Notes: generated by a model from the sequence alone, not told the origin. Numbered from the stretch's first letter, positions 1 to 8,287 are shown. The stretch is 42,565 nt of DNA from Candidatus Kapaibacterium sp. (GCA_022842685.1 JALHPC010000024.1:1-42565); one strand, 5' to 3'. Translations and numbers: made by a program.

Positions 1-644
1 AGAGTGGTGAATTCGCGAATTGCACTGGGTGTAACAAGCAGATACTGATCCCAATACACGGCACAATACAATACAAATTGACTGACATGGGTTTCCGCTT
101 ACTAAGTACCGGCGGCCGCGCCGTTGCACAGGCACTTGGAGTTTTCCGAAGCAATCGTACTGCCAACGTTATGGCGGTTGGTGGTAACATAACAAAAGAC
201 GGAGAGAGCCTCGAGGTTGATGCTTTCCGGTTCGCTGATGATGAGTTTGCACTTGTCGAGTGCAAAGATCGCAGAGAGGCTCCAGATGAGAAGGAGATTG
301 AAGAAGCAGCTGACAAGCTTGTAATGGATGCGCTTTCAGTTGGAGCCACATCGGCATATCTATACATTGGGACTAGTAATGCTGTGAAAGCAGAATCAGA
401 AATTGAATCTAAAATGATCTTTATGCACTCGAGTGCTGAAGAGCAAGGTGTACAGCTTAACGTGATGGTCAACGACAGAATAATATTCGTTCAAGGGACA
501 CAGGTAGAGTGCCTTGAATATAAGGAAGTCCAATACCTATCTGCCCGTAAAGAACCTGCATTCATGGGGGAGTATTTTAGAGGTCACGGCCACCGAGACT
601 TTGCCGACTACATTGATAGGACGGCTGTTGACAAGCTGTCATGA
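1..644 (+). CDS. PD-(D/E)XK nuclease-like protein, 5' end outside window
   Basis: The reading frame is open from base 3 to the TGA at 642-644 with no ATG before the internal one, so the gene begins upstream of the window. The first TTG at 78 is not a credible start. The part before it encodes a CxxC pair (NCTGC) that looks like half of a zinc knuckle. The core has a D...ExK arrangement, with LEVDAF followed by FALVECK about 12 residues on. This matches the active-site spacing of PD-(D/E)XK nucleases, including DUF1887/Card1-like and Mrr-like enzymes. An acidic helix and a Val/Ile-rich C-terminal half follow. Its neighbour is an HsdR remnant, which fits a defence or mobile setting. Family assignment rests on the motif only; the substrate is unknown. 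Confidence 0.6.
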   Translation, partial: SGEFANCTGCNKQILIPIHGTIQYKLTDMGFRLLSTGGRAVAQALGVFRSNRTANVMAVGGNITKDGESLEVDAFRFADDEFALVECKDRREAPDEKEIEEAADKLVMDALSVGATSAYLYIGTSNAVKAESEIESKMIFMHSSAEEQGVQLNVMVNDRIIFVQGTQVECLEYKEVQYLSARKEPAFMGEYFRGHGHRDFADYIDRTAVDKLS

Positions 645-819
645 TATGCATTAGAACGTTGACCCTTCCTTGTCTATGGCACAACTAAACGCGCATCGCG
701 TGTAGGCATTAGGAATCACCCAACAATAGCGCCAATCTCTCACAATACACGAGTCTCCCATTTAGCGCAAACTGGCCGTGGATCCCCAACGTTCTGCCGT
801 TGCTTACGCAATCCAGATT

Positions 820-1575
820 TCAGAGATTCCCTCCAACCCCTTTGAACTTTTCGACAAAGGCTGCAATCTTCTAGAAGACGCTTTGCTTAATCGTAAGGTA
901 CTTTGGATTCAGAGGACTCATCTTGGGTAGAATGGCATTCAGGTCAGTCCCGTTGTCACTGGCAAACCCCCTCTTGAGCGAGGTGGTGAGGAAGCGTCGC
1001 GACGCCTCTTCATTCAGGTTCTCGGCAGCGATCAACTCCTGCGCCTCGCGCTGCTGTTCCGCTTGGGCGAAAGTGAAGAAAGCGTCAATCGCGCTGGACT
1101 TGTCACCAATCTGGTCAAAATTGATCTGATTGATGAAGTCGACCAACAAGCTCTCTTTAGACCGGTTGCCCAAGCTGGCACGAATAACCCGGCGCACTTC
1201 GTCCACCAGCTCCGATTTACTCTTGATCTTCTTGTTGTGCTCGAAGATCAGCTCCAGGATGTAGTCCAGATTGATTTCCTGTGATTTCAGCAGATCCACC
1301 TCAAAGACTACGTCTTCCCAATCGATGGTGGATTTATCCTTCTCGGCGGAAGTTGTTTCACGGCGCAACCAGTCGCGTATATCATTGTAGCTCGAGCGAT
1401 AGTCCTGGATTCTCCGTTCAGCTGGTAGCGTGACGGATTGTAGCGTGACAAGATCGTCATCGCTCAGATAATGCTTGGCCTTGAACGCCTCCACTAGGTA
1501 CCTCAGTTCGGTTCGAATGACGTCTGCAACGAGCTCTTCGATATGGAGCGGCTGCTGGTGTTTACGTGTGGACAT
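820..1575 (-). pseudogene. hsdR: Remnant of type I restriction enzyme HsdR (C-terminal domain), interrupted by TAG
   Basis: The encoded sequence from about residue 80 matches the C-terminal helical domain of EcoR124I-type HsdR subunits as I know that family (EcoR124_C). Recognisable stretches are [53 protein letters not shown] and [12 protein letters not shown]. The nuclease and helicase domains, roughly 700 residues in a full subunit, are absent. A TAG at 871-873 ends the frame after KQSVF. Past it the same frame continues KIAAFVEKFKGVGG to a TGA at 820-822, which is the normal family ending, so the TAG replaces what is usually a Gln codon. An ATG at 1573-1575 with GAGG five bases upstream could still start a short protein of about 234 residues. 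No hsdM or hsdS is in the window. The gene is dead as a restriction subunit. Confidence 0.85.
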
Positions 1576-1683
1576 GGAGACCTCGGGAAGCGTTGGTGAG
1601 TGTGTATGCAATCTGCCAACGAAAAGTCTCTAGAAAAACAGGAAATATTAAGGTCCTGTGTTGTGACACGCCATGATTCTACC

Positions 1684-1755
1684 TAGAAATCTATGTACAA
1701 AGGTCAAACGAAGACAGAAGAATTCGGCAAGCGTCGTAACGTTCATAGATTTCTA
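1684..1755. repeat. 12-bp perfect inverted repeat, 48-bp spacer
   Basis: TAGAAATCTATG at 1684-1695 is matched by its exact reverse complement at 1744-1755, where the right arm overlaps the stop codon of the gene ending at 1753. Each arm is itself a near-palindrome. It sits between the hypothetical gene and the HsdR remnant. It could be a long-loop terminator, a pair of binding sites, or the ends of a lost element; nothing decides between these. Confidence 0.5.
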
Positions 1756-2814
1756 TGAAGTCTGAATCGCATCCCGAATGCGCTGTCGTAGTATCTCCTC
1801 AGAGTCAACGCCAAATCTCCCTATCTGCGAAGAGTTTTTACTACGCTCATCCGACTTCTTTTTCGGGTTGATTTTTGATCCACGACGAGCTTGCTCGAAC
1901 CGATCACTTCCGTTCTCTACCCAAGACCAAGTATGACGACCATTGGCGGAGCTGATCTGAACATCTTTGAGGTCTTTGGCGGCAAATCCAAGTGCCTGTT
2001 TGATTACGACTAAGTACTCAGCGGCTACGTTTTGCTTGTCCGTAAGAACCTTCCGCGTACCAGTGCGCTTCAGGAGTATGCTCGCGACTTCGATCGAGGT
2101 CATTTCGTAGAACTCACAACGAACAAGTTCCTCCAGCGCCTCTGCGAGTGCCCTAATGCTGATGCTACGATCATCAGGAAGTTGGAAAGCATCGTCAATC
2201 TTCAATGCCATTTGTTCCTGACAGTATAATTCGAGGTCTTCGATTTTTGTGGCGATGAGCGACGCATTACCGATGGCTACTTTGATTAACTTAAACGAGT
2301 CAACGTCAGAGACTAGAAGTTGAAGAACGAAGGCAGGTTGTCCGCTAGCTTTCTGGGTCGGATGCTCAATCTTGCTATTCACTTCGACGCGTGCATTCTC
2401 GTCTGCCAAGCGGTCGCTGTTAGCTACTTCCTCGGCAACGCGACGCGAAGGAAGCGCTTTGATCCGCTGCGTATTCGCTGCACGATCACTTAAGAAGTCC
2501 GTTAGGACGGCCCGCCAAGATCGCTTCGCGAGATTACTGTCAGCTGCCTCAAGATAGTATACACAGTTGGTGCTAGGATCAATGTACATGGATACTATAT
2601 TGTCATCTTGAAGGCCAGCTACTTCAAATTCGATACCCTCTTTTTGTTCGCGCAGAAACTCGAGGGAGTCGTTAATGCCATCGTATCCTCGAGCTACAAT
2701 CGCTTTCTTAATGGAAGTCTTCACTTCGTCGAACCACAACACGGGGTCGACAGACGCAAAGTACTGGATGAACTTACCTTGATCCTCTCGAAAGGCACGT
2801 AGACTAGTTGACAT
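1753..2814 (-). CDS. Hypothetical protein in accessory region
   Basis: I do not recognise this protein. From the ATG at 2812-2814 it is 353 residues; a GTG at 2871 would add 19. The internal ATG is preferred because the product then begins with an ordinary polar N-terminus (MSTSLRAF), although no clear ribosome-binding site precedes it. There is no signal peptide or membrane segment. The middle (about residues 160-290) is a mix of predicted helices and short strands with several acidic pairs. The last 70 residues are strongly basic and low in complexity, with KINPKKKSDERSKNSS, which could bind nucleic acid. It lies between an HsdR remnant and a tRNA that probably marks an island edge, so a mobile or defence role is possible but unproven. 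Confidence 0.6.
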   Translation of the reverse strand: MSTSLRAFREDQGKFIQYFASVDPVLWFDEVKTSIKKAIVARGYDGINDSLEFLREQKEGIEFEVAGLQDDNIVSMYIDPSTNCVYYLEAADSNLAKRSWRAVLTDFLSDRAANTQRIKALPSRRVAEEVANSDRLADENARVEVNSKIEHPTQKASGQPAFVLQLLVSDVDSFKLIKVAIGNASLIATKIEDLELYCQEQMALKIDDAFQLPDDRSISIRALAEALEELVRCEFYEMTSIEVASILLKRTGTRKVLTDKQNVAAEYLVVIKQALGFAAKDLKDVQISSANGRHTWSWVENGSDRFEQARRGSKINPKKKSDERSKNSSQIGRFGVDSEEILRQRIRDAIQTS

Positions 2815-2900
2815 AACGCTACAATATGACGTTATAATTGGACAGTTGAATGTCTCAAAACGCGGAGCCACCAGCGCTATTGATTAACTCGACAAGATAC

Positions 2901-2924
2901 CGTAAGCCAAAACGTAAGCCAAAA
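2901..2924. repeat. Two tandem copies of a 12-bp unit
   Basis: CGTAAGCCAAAA occurs twice head to tail (2901-2912 and 2913-2924), followed by a partial third start (CG). The repeat lies just outside the 3' end of the tRNA, on the accessory side. Short direct repeats of this kind can be integrase arm-type sites, but no integrase is in the window. Confidence 0.6.
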
Positions 2925-2929
2925 CGACG

Positions 2930-2964
2930 AAGGCCCACGTAAGTTGTTGATTTACATGGGCCTT
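2930..2964 (-). terminator. Hairpin downstream of tRNA, probable terminator
   Basis: The arms 2930-2942 and 2952-2964 pair at 12 of 13 positions around a 9-base loop. Read on the minus strand, the hairpin lies 14 bases past the tRNA 3' end and is followed by CGTCGTTTTGG, a weak T run. It is a plausible end for the tRNA transcript, although the short T tract keeps confidence moderate. Confidence 0.5.
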
Positions 2965-2978
2965 AGTCAGTTGTATTG

Positions 2979-3052
<74 letters not shown>

Positions 3053-3062
3053 ACGGGGATTG

Positions 3063-3093
3063 CAAAGATACGCGAATTGCGCTCGCTAGCAAA
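3063..3093 (-). promoter_or_regulatory. Bacteroidota-type promoter of the tRNA gene
   Basis: On the minus strand TTTG (3090-3093) is followed after exactly 19 bases by TATCTTTG (3063-3070). This is the TTTG-N19-TAnnTTTG layout established for Bacteroidota primary sigma factors. Transcription would start near 3059, giving a leader of about 7 bases before the tRNA. Confidence 0.8.
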
Positions 3094-3096
3094 CGC

Positions 3097-3714
3097 CTAA
3101 GCGCTTCCTTCGAGTCGCTGGAGTTCGTCGCGTAGGCGCGCAGCCCGCTCGTAATCCTCCATGCGTATGGCCTCGTCGAGCTCGCGCGCTAAACGCTCGC
3201 GATAGGGCATCGGGCCTGACTCAAGGTCGGCTTCGTTGACCTGCATGGCGTCGCGCCGCGCGTCCTCGTCGTCCTCGTCGTCGTCTGCTAGCGAAGCCGA
3301 TTCGTCGGCCTCGTCTGCCGCTACGCCTGCCTCATCCATAATCGACTCATCGACGTAAATCGGTACGCCCATCCGTACAGCTAGTGCTATGGCGTCGCTT
3401 GGTCGCGCATCGACCTCCAACCCACTGTAAGCAAAGACCAACGTAGCATAATAGGTGCCGTCGACAAGGTTGGTGATCACTACCTCTTGCAAATGACCCC
3501 CAAGCCCTTCAATGACCTTCCTCAACAAGTCATGCGTCATGGGGCGCTGCGGCATGATGCCTTCAAGTTCGTTGGCAATGGCTTGCGCCTCGGGAACGCC
3601 AATGACAATCGTTAGGCGACGCGGTCCGTGCGCCTCCTTTAAGATGAGGGCAAAGGCGTTGGTGCCCGCTTGCGACGAGGATAGTCCGAGAATATCTACC
3701 TGTACCCTGCTCAT
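3097..3714 (-). CDS. Bifunctional nuclease (BFN/DUF151) domain protein with C-terminal UVR motif
   Basis: This 205-residue protein has two parts. Residues 1 to about 120 are a BFN/DUF151 domain, recognisable from AFALILKEAHGPRRLTIVIG, PMTHDLL, and the DARPSDAIALAVRMGVPIYV segment that is the family hallmark. An acidic linker with runs of Asp (DDDEDDEDARRD) leads to a UvrB/UvrC-like helical hairpin (about 165-203), EAIRMEDYERAARLRDELQRLE. This fusion is common in Bacteroidota and Chlorobi. The biochemical role is uncertain: a plant homologue has nuclease activity, and the UVR motif usually mediates contact with UvrA/B/C or Clp partners. It follows etfA by 39 bases on the same strand and is probably co-transcribed. 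Start is the ATG at 3712-3714. Confidence 0.9.
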   Translation of the reverse strand: MSRVQVDILGLSSSQAGTNAFALILKEAHGPRRLTIVIGVPEAQAIANELEGIMPQRPMTHDLLRKVIEGLGGHLQEVVITNLVDGTYYATLVFAYSGLEVDARPSDAIALAVRMGVPIYVDESIMDEAGVAADEADESASLADDDEDDEDARRDAMQVNEADLESGPMPYRERLARELDEAIRMEDYERAARLRDELQRLEGSA

Positions 3715-3753
3715 GTCTCAATCCTGTTGGTTTTTCCGCAACGGAATGCGTTG

Positions 3754-4722
3754 TTAGGAACGTCCCGTAACCTTGGCGATACGCTCGGTAAGCTTCGGAA
3801 GCACCTCGAAAACGTCGCCGACAATGCCGTAGTCGGCAATCTTGAAGATCGGAGCGTCCTTGTCCTTATTGACAGCCACAATGAAACGGCTGCTCGACAT
3901 GCCAGCTAGATGCTGGACGGCTCCGCTGATTCCACAGGCCACATACATGTTGGGACTGACGGTTTTGCCGGTTTGGCCAACCTGCTCGCGGTGCGGACGC
4001 CATCCAGCGTCGACCACGGCGCGAGAAGCACCAACGGCACCGCCGAGCGACCGAGCAAGGGCTTCGACAAGGTGGAAGTTTTCGGGACCCTTGAGGCCAC
4101 GACCACCGCTAACGACGATGTCGGCCTCGGCAACATCCAATACACCTTCGTTCCGCTGAACGTTGACGACGGCGGCGCTTCGAAGATCAGGCAACGAACC
4201 ACTCCAATTGGTAACCGTGACAGCCGCAGAAGCGTCGGCCGGACGTGCCGTAAACACGTTAGGACGCAGCGTTGCGATGGTTACCGATGTGGTAGAACGC
4301 ACTCGAACGCGGGCCTTGCCGGCATAGACCGGACGAACGGCTTCGACAGCATTGGCGCTGCCAGACAGCTCGACGCAGTCTGGCAACAGACCTGCCTGCA
4401 TGCGAACCGCAACGCGCGGCGCAACCTCTTTGCCGATGGCGTTGGCCGCGAAGAGCACCGTCGATGCCCCTTGTTCGGTGGCAACAGATGCGATGGCGGC
4501 TGCTGCAACACCACTGTCGAACGAGGCAAGAGATGGGTGGTTGATGTTGATGACAGAAGACAGGCCATAGGCGCCAGCGGCTGCGGCTTGCTCTGACGAG
4601 CCATTAACGATAACACCGACGATGGTTGGTGTGCCAAGACTCCGGGCTGCCGTAATGCACTCAAACGATGTGCGCTTAAGCGTGGTGCCGTTGCCTTCGA
4701 GGTAGACGAGAACAGTATTCAT
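3754..4722 (-). CDS. etfA: Electron transfer flavoprotein, alpha subunit
   Basis: A soluble FAD-carrying subunit, 322 residues, which with EtfB takes electrons from acyl-CoA and other flavin dehydrogenases and passes them on to the quinone pool. The C-terminal FAD-binding domain is unmistakable: GASRAVVDAGWRPH, QVGQTGKTVSPNMYVACGIS, GAVQHLAGMSSS and ADYGIVGDVFEV, all at the usual places from about residue 225. The N-terminal half is the weakly conserved Rossmann-like domain, starting MNTVLVYLEGNG. The length is normal for the family. It follows etfB by 42 bases, the common order, and uses the ATG at 4720-4722. The electron acceptor (ETF-quinone oxidoreductase) and partner dehydrogenases are not in the window. 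Confidence 0.96.
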   Translation of the reverse strand: MNTVLVYLEGNGTTLKRTSFECITAARSLGTPTIVGVIVNGSSEQAAAAGAYGLSSVININHPSLASFDSGVAAAAIASVATEQGASTVLFAANAIGKEVAPRVAVRMQAGLLPDCVELSGSANAVEAVRPVYAGKARVRVRSTTSVTIATLRPNVFTARPADASAAVTVTNWSGSLPDLRSAAVVNVQRNEGVLDVAEADIVVSGGRGLKGPENFHLVEALARSLGGAVGASRAVVDAGWRPHREQVGQTGKTVSPNMYVACGISGAVQHLAGMSSSRFIVAVNKDKDAPIFKIADYGIVGDVFEVLPKLTERIAKVTGRS

Positions 4723-4764
4723 GGGATTCGTATTCGTAGGTGGTGGACCGTGATGGGCGGTACG

Positions 4765-5511
4765 TTAAATCATCTTGGCTTCTTCGTGAAGAAGCGTTAC
4801 AACGGCGTCGAGGTCGGCGTCGCTGTCGCTAAACATCTTTCCAAGACGAGATTGATCTGGTAGGGACATAGCCACTGTTGCTACACGGGGCTGTGCCGTC
4901 GATGCAGGGCGCTCGTCAATGGGCTTTTGTTTGGCCTTCATGATATCGGGCAGCTTTGGGTAGCGTGGGTCGTTGAGTCCCTTTTGAGCACTCATCACGC
5001 ATGGCAGCGACGTAGAAATCGTCTCCTTGCCGCCTTCGATATCGCGTTCGCACGTGATGGCAGTGCCAGCAATCGAAACGTTCGATACCATTGTGACACA
5101 AGGCCACTGAAGTAATTCGGCTACCATGGAGGGAAGCTGAAACGAGTCGAAATCGATGCTCTGACGGCCAAAAATAACGAGGTCGGGCTTGAGCTCTGCG
5201 GCTGCGTCGGCAATGCTTTGAGCCACCACAAACGAATCGGCACGAACATCATCTTTGACAAGGATGGCCTTGTCGCTGCCCATCGCAAGGGCGGTGCGAA
5301 GAACGTCCTTGCTTTGTTCTGTGCCAACCGTAAGCGTGGTTACGGTGCCGCCGAATGCCTCGCGTTGGCGAAGGCCTTCTTCGATGGCGAACTCGTCGTA
5401 CGGATTGAGGATGAACTTAACGCCGGTAGGATTAATCGACGTGCCGTCTGGGCCAACGGCAACCTTGGTGGTGGTGTCGGGGACGTGAGAAACGCAAACG
5501 AGAATGTTCAT
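4765..5511 (-). CDS. etfB: Electron transfer flavoprotein, beta subunit
   Basis: The partner of EtfA; it binds AMP and completes the FAD heterodimer. The protein is 248 residues from the ATG at 5509-5511. The open frame extends 29 codons further upstream, but the family starts with MNILVCVSHVPDT, and the longer version would overlap the promoter. Family signatures include INPYDEFAIEEGLR-like NPYDEFAIEEGLRQ, TVGTEQSKDVLRTALAMGSD, DLVIFGRQSIDFDS and ERDIEGGKETI, the last corresponding to the ETF-beta recognition loop region. A TATTTTTG box at 5552-5559 on the same strand gives a leader of about 37 bases. etfB-etfA and the BFN/UVR gene form one short operon. Confidence 0.96.
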   Translation of the reverse strand: MNILVCVSHVPDTTTKVAVGPDGTSINPTGVKFILNPYDEFAIEEGLRQREAFGGTVTTLTVGTEQSKDVLRTALAMGSDKAILVKDDVRADSFVVAQSIADAAAELKPDLVIFGRQSIDFDSFQLPSMVAELLQWPCVTMVSNVSIAGTAITCERDIEGGKETISTSLPCVMSAQKGLNDPRYPKLPDIMKAKQKPIDERPASTAQPRVATVAMSLPDQSRLGKMFSDSDADLDAVVTLLHEEAKMI

Positions 5512-5551
5512 GAAGCAGATGAATCGGTGAATCGAATAGATGCCAGAACGG

Positions 5552-5559
5552 CAAAAATA
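5552..5559 (-). promoter_or_regulatory. TATTTTTG promoter box of etfB
   Basis: TATTTTTG on the minus strand, preceded by CG and followed by C as at other boxes in this window. It lies in the 65-base gap between tolC-like and etfB. No TTG is present at the ideal distance upstream (TGT is found instead), so it may be a weaker or extended-box promoter. Confidence 0.6.
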
Positions 5560-5576
5560 CGTGTCGGAGTTCGTTT

Positions 5577-6953
5577 TTACAGGCTTGCCGTCGACCAACG
5601 CAGAAGAACGAAGGCACGAACAGCGTCGGCCTGCGCCGAGGCAAGACGCAACAGCGCCTCGGCATAGAAGCGTTCGCGAAGGTTGACGGTAAGCAGGTTC
5701 GCTTCGCCAGCGGCAAGGCGTCGTGCTTCGGCGTCGACCATTTGGCGCGCTAGGCGGACCTCGGTGGTTGCAACATCGACGCGTTCCAAGGCACGGCGCG
5801 CAGCGATGACGGCGTTGCGCACGTCGGCGTCGACATTCCGTTCGATAAGCGTTCGCTGTAAGTCAGCACGCTGGACGGTAATGTCGGCCACTTGCTGGCG
5901 CGCCCCAGCGCTGCGAAACAGAAGTGGCTGGTTAACGCGTAGGCCAAACTTGACGTCGGGCGTGAAGCCCGCCCCAACGTCGTATGATATCAGTGCGGCT
6001 TCGGCCTCGATAAACGGACGCATAAATTCGCGGGCAAGATCTTGATCGAGCCGAGCCGTCTGTTGCAAGACGTCGGCCCGTACAATCTCGGGGCGAAGCG
6101 TTCGGGCCTGTCGCAGGTAGTCGGCTTCTTCTGCAAGGGGCAGCGCAGACTCAGGAAGGGCTTCGGCACTGCCAACGAGGTCGACAGCGCCGCCATCGGG
6201 AGTCCATAGAAATATCGAGGCATCGATACGGGCGGCTTCGGCGGTACGGAGCGCACGAAAGCGCTCGCCCTGGCGCCGAAGAACTTCTTGGGCCATTTCG
6301 ACGGAGTCGATAACGGCGATCTCTCCGGCGCGAGCGCGTCGCGTAATCTGTGAAAGACGCAGCTGAGCCAAGTCGAGGAGCGTGTCGGCAATGGCCACAT
6401 AGCGTTCGGCTTCGCTCCACGACCAGTATGCGAATGCGGCTGCCCGCAGCAGGTTGTTGCGCTCTTGGCGGAATTGGGCCTGCGCAAGCTCGGGGCGCAA
6501 ATACGCTTTACGCAGGGTATTGCGTCGGGCATCCGTAAAGATGCCTTGAAAGAGGGGAAGGGTAACGCCGATGGAGGCCTCGCCTGGAACGGTTGTAGAC
6601 CGTTCTGGATCGACTTGAAAGCCAATTCCACGGCTATATCCCGCCTTAATGCGGGGTCCAAAGAGCACATCAAGTGGAAGCTCTACCGATGCGTCAAGGG
6701 AGTTGACCTTGTCGGTCCCGCTTTTGTCTTTGTATTCGTACAGACTCTTGAGTACCGGATCGAACCCACCAAGGGCATTGCGTATTTCAGCTTCGGCAAG
6801 TTCGGGCTCGAACTGCGCTGCGCGCAACGCCGGATGCGCCCGCTCGACGGCAGCAAGGAAGTCTTGCAACGTAACCGTCTGTGCAAGAACAGTGGCAGCA
6901 GAGAAGATGAGGCCGACTGCAACGACCGCTAGGCGCACGCTCGGCACCGTCAT
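5577..6953 (-). CDS. TolC-family outer membrane efflux/secretion protein
   Basis: A 458-residue exported protein that should form the outer-membrane channel of the exporter encoded just upstream. Residues 1-24 are a signal peptide (hydrophobic core VRLAVVAVGLIFSAATVLAQ). The mature part has the TolC/OEP pattern: TLQDFLAAVERAHPALRAA at the start, long alternating helices rich in Ala, Arg and Glu, and a second half repeating the first, with QPLLFRSAGARQQVADI and the GEANLLTVNLRERFYAEA segment typical of the second repeat. Its ATG overlaps the end of the HlyD gene by four bases (ATGA at 6950-6953), so translation is probably coupled. It is the last gene of the uvrA-led transcription unit. Confidence 0.9.
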   Translation of the reverse strand: MTVPSVRLAVVAVGLIFSAATVLAQTVTLQDFLAAVERAHPALRAAQFEPELAEAEIRNALGGFDPVLKSLYEYKDKSGTDKVNSLDASVELPLDVLFGPRIKAGYSRGIGFQVDPERSTTVPGEASIGVTLPLFQGIFTDARRNTLRKAYLRPELAQAQFRQERNNLLRAAAFAYWSWSEAERYVAIADTLLDLAQLRLSQITRRARAGEIAVIDSVEMAQEVLRRQGERFRALRTAEAARIDASIFLWTPDGGAVDLVGSAEALPESALPLAEEADYLRQARTLRPEIVRADVLQQTARLDQDLAREFMRPFIEAEAALISYDVGAGFTPDVKFGLRVNQPLLFRSAGARQQVADITVQRADLQRTLIERNVDADVRNAVIAARRALERVDVATTEVRLARQMVDAEARRLAAGEANLLTVNLRERFYAEALLRLASAQADAVRAFVLLRWSTASL

Positions 6954-8287
6954 TTCTTCTCGCCTTTCTCTTGCTGACCTGCTGCAGAGGTAGCCGAACG
7001 AGGCAGGTCGCCACGTTGCTTCGTACGTTCTTTCTTCTCCTTACGACTCTTCGAGTCTGGCACGGGGAACTGCGGCGGGAAGCCCATGAGCTGTCGCCAT
7101 AGCTCGTATCCTACAGGCACTTCCGTAAGCAGAATCCAACCCGTTACATCGGTGCCTTGGCGCAAAAAGCGTTGATCGGGCCAGTACTCATAGGTGGTGT
7201 CGGGAACGACGAGAACGCGGAAGCTGCCGGTGCCATCATCGACAGCATCGATGACCTTTACGGTACCGTGGAATACGCCTACGGCTATGTCCTGCCAACC
7301 GGAGAACTGAAAGGCCGGAAAACCACTGAATTGAAGCGCGACCTTTCGGCCGGGTTCAACAAGTGCTGCATCCATGCTGGATACGTAAAGCTCGACAGCT
7401 TGGTCGGTTGTCTTGGGAACAATGACGGCCAATTCGTCGCCCTCCTTGACGATTTGGCCGGGGCCAGCGCGAGCAATGCGCACGACCGTGCCATCGATAG
7501 GGGCAACCACAACGCGAGCCATAACGCGACCTTGTACGTTGGCAAGGCGAACGTCGGCTTCTTGAATAAAGACGTCGGCTTGAGCGATAGCGCGTGCCTC
7601 TTCGTTTCTGGACGCAACCACGTCTTGCTCGGATGCCAACACGCTTGCGAAGCCGGCAGCCGAATCCGCTACGGCTTTTTGATAGTCACGCGTGGCGGTT
7701 TCGACGTCGCGCTTCGATACAAGGTCTTCGCTGAACAGTTGATTTGAACGGTTGAGTCGCGTGCGGGCAATCTGAAGTTCGATAACGGCATTGTCGAAGC
7801 GTGCTTGCGCCTGCGTTAGGCGTTGCTCGGCTTGCTGGCGTCGCTGATGTGCAACGTCGATGGCCGCCTGTTGGGCACGCACCGTACGATCGCGAAGCGT
7901 CGACACGCGATCGCTGATAATGGTATCGAAGAATCCTACGTTGATGTCCTGTAACACCACAAGCGTGTCGCCCTTTGCTACCGATGCCCCTTCCATCACA
8001 TGCCAGCGGATGATGCGGCCGGTGATAAGGGTGTTAACAGTTTGTGGACGAGCTTCGGGGGCAAACGACGTTACGACACCCGAGCCAACAACGGTTTGCA
8101 ACCATGGAACAAACACAAGGAAGGCAGTGAAGCCAAGCACAACGCACAGAGAGAACGTAACGAGCGTTTGTAGCGAGCGCGGCGTACGAATGAGGCGTAA
8201 CGACGTTCGGTTGAGGTTCGGGGTGGCCTCGACCGTAAACGTATCATTGGCAGAGGTACGATCAGCCACGGCTGCCTCCTTCATCAC
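6950..8287 (-). CDS. HlyD-family periplasmic adaptor (membrane fusion protein)
   Basis: A 445-residue adaptor that would link the inner-membrane ABC exporter to the TolC-like channel. It has a short cytoplasmic N-terminus, one membrane segment (about residues 42-62, LVTFSLCVVLGFTAFLVFVP), then a lipoyl-like half (TGRIIRWHVMEGASVAKGDTLVVL). A long Gln/Arg-rich alpha-helical hairpin (about 125-235) follows, then the returning lipoyl half (VVAPIDGTVVRIARAGPGQIVKEGDELAVI) and a beta-barrel domain. The final 40 residues are a highly charged Lys/Glu-rich tail not usual for the family. The start overlaps the ABC gene by 26 bases; a second Met codon follows at once and cannot be separated from the first. 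Function as an exporter adaptor is secure; the cargo is not known. Confidence 0.9.
   Translation of the reverse strand: MMKEAAVADRTSANDTFTVEATPNLNRTSLRLIRTPRSLQTLVTFSLCVVLGFTAFLVFVPWLQTVVGSGVVTSFAPEARPQTVNTLITGRIIRWHVMEGASVAKGDTLVVLQDINVGFFDTIISDRVSTLRDRTVRAQQAAIDVAHQRRQQAEQRLTQAQARFDNAVIELQIARTRLNRSNQLFSEDLVSKRDVETATRDYQKAVADSAAGFASVLASEQDVVASRNEEARAIAQADVFIQEADVRLANVQGRVMARVVVAPIDGTVVRIARAGPGQIVKEGDELAVIVPKTTDQAVELYVSSMDAALVEPGRKVALQFSGFPAFQFSGWQDIAVGVFHGTVKVIDAVDDGTGSFRVLVVPDTTYEYWPDQRFLRQGTDVTGWILLTEVPVGYELWRQLMGFPPQFPVPDSKSRKEKKERTKQRGDLPRSATSAAGQQEKGEKK

Noticed and set aside
1..2965. Intact type I restriction-modification system
   Set aside because: No hsdM or hsdS, and the hsdR piece is only the C-terminal domain with a stop.
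7157..7747. A 196-codon plus-strand frame opposite the HlyD-like gene
   Set aside because: Antisense shadow; the minus-strand adaptor has clear family motifs through the same bases.
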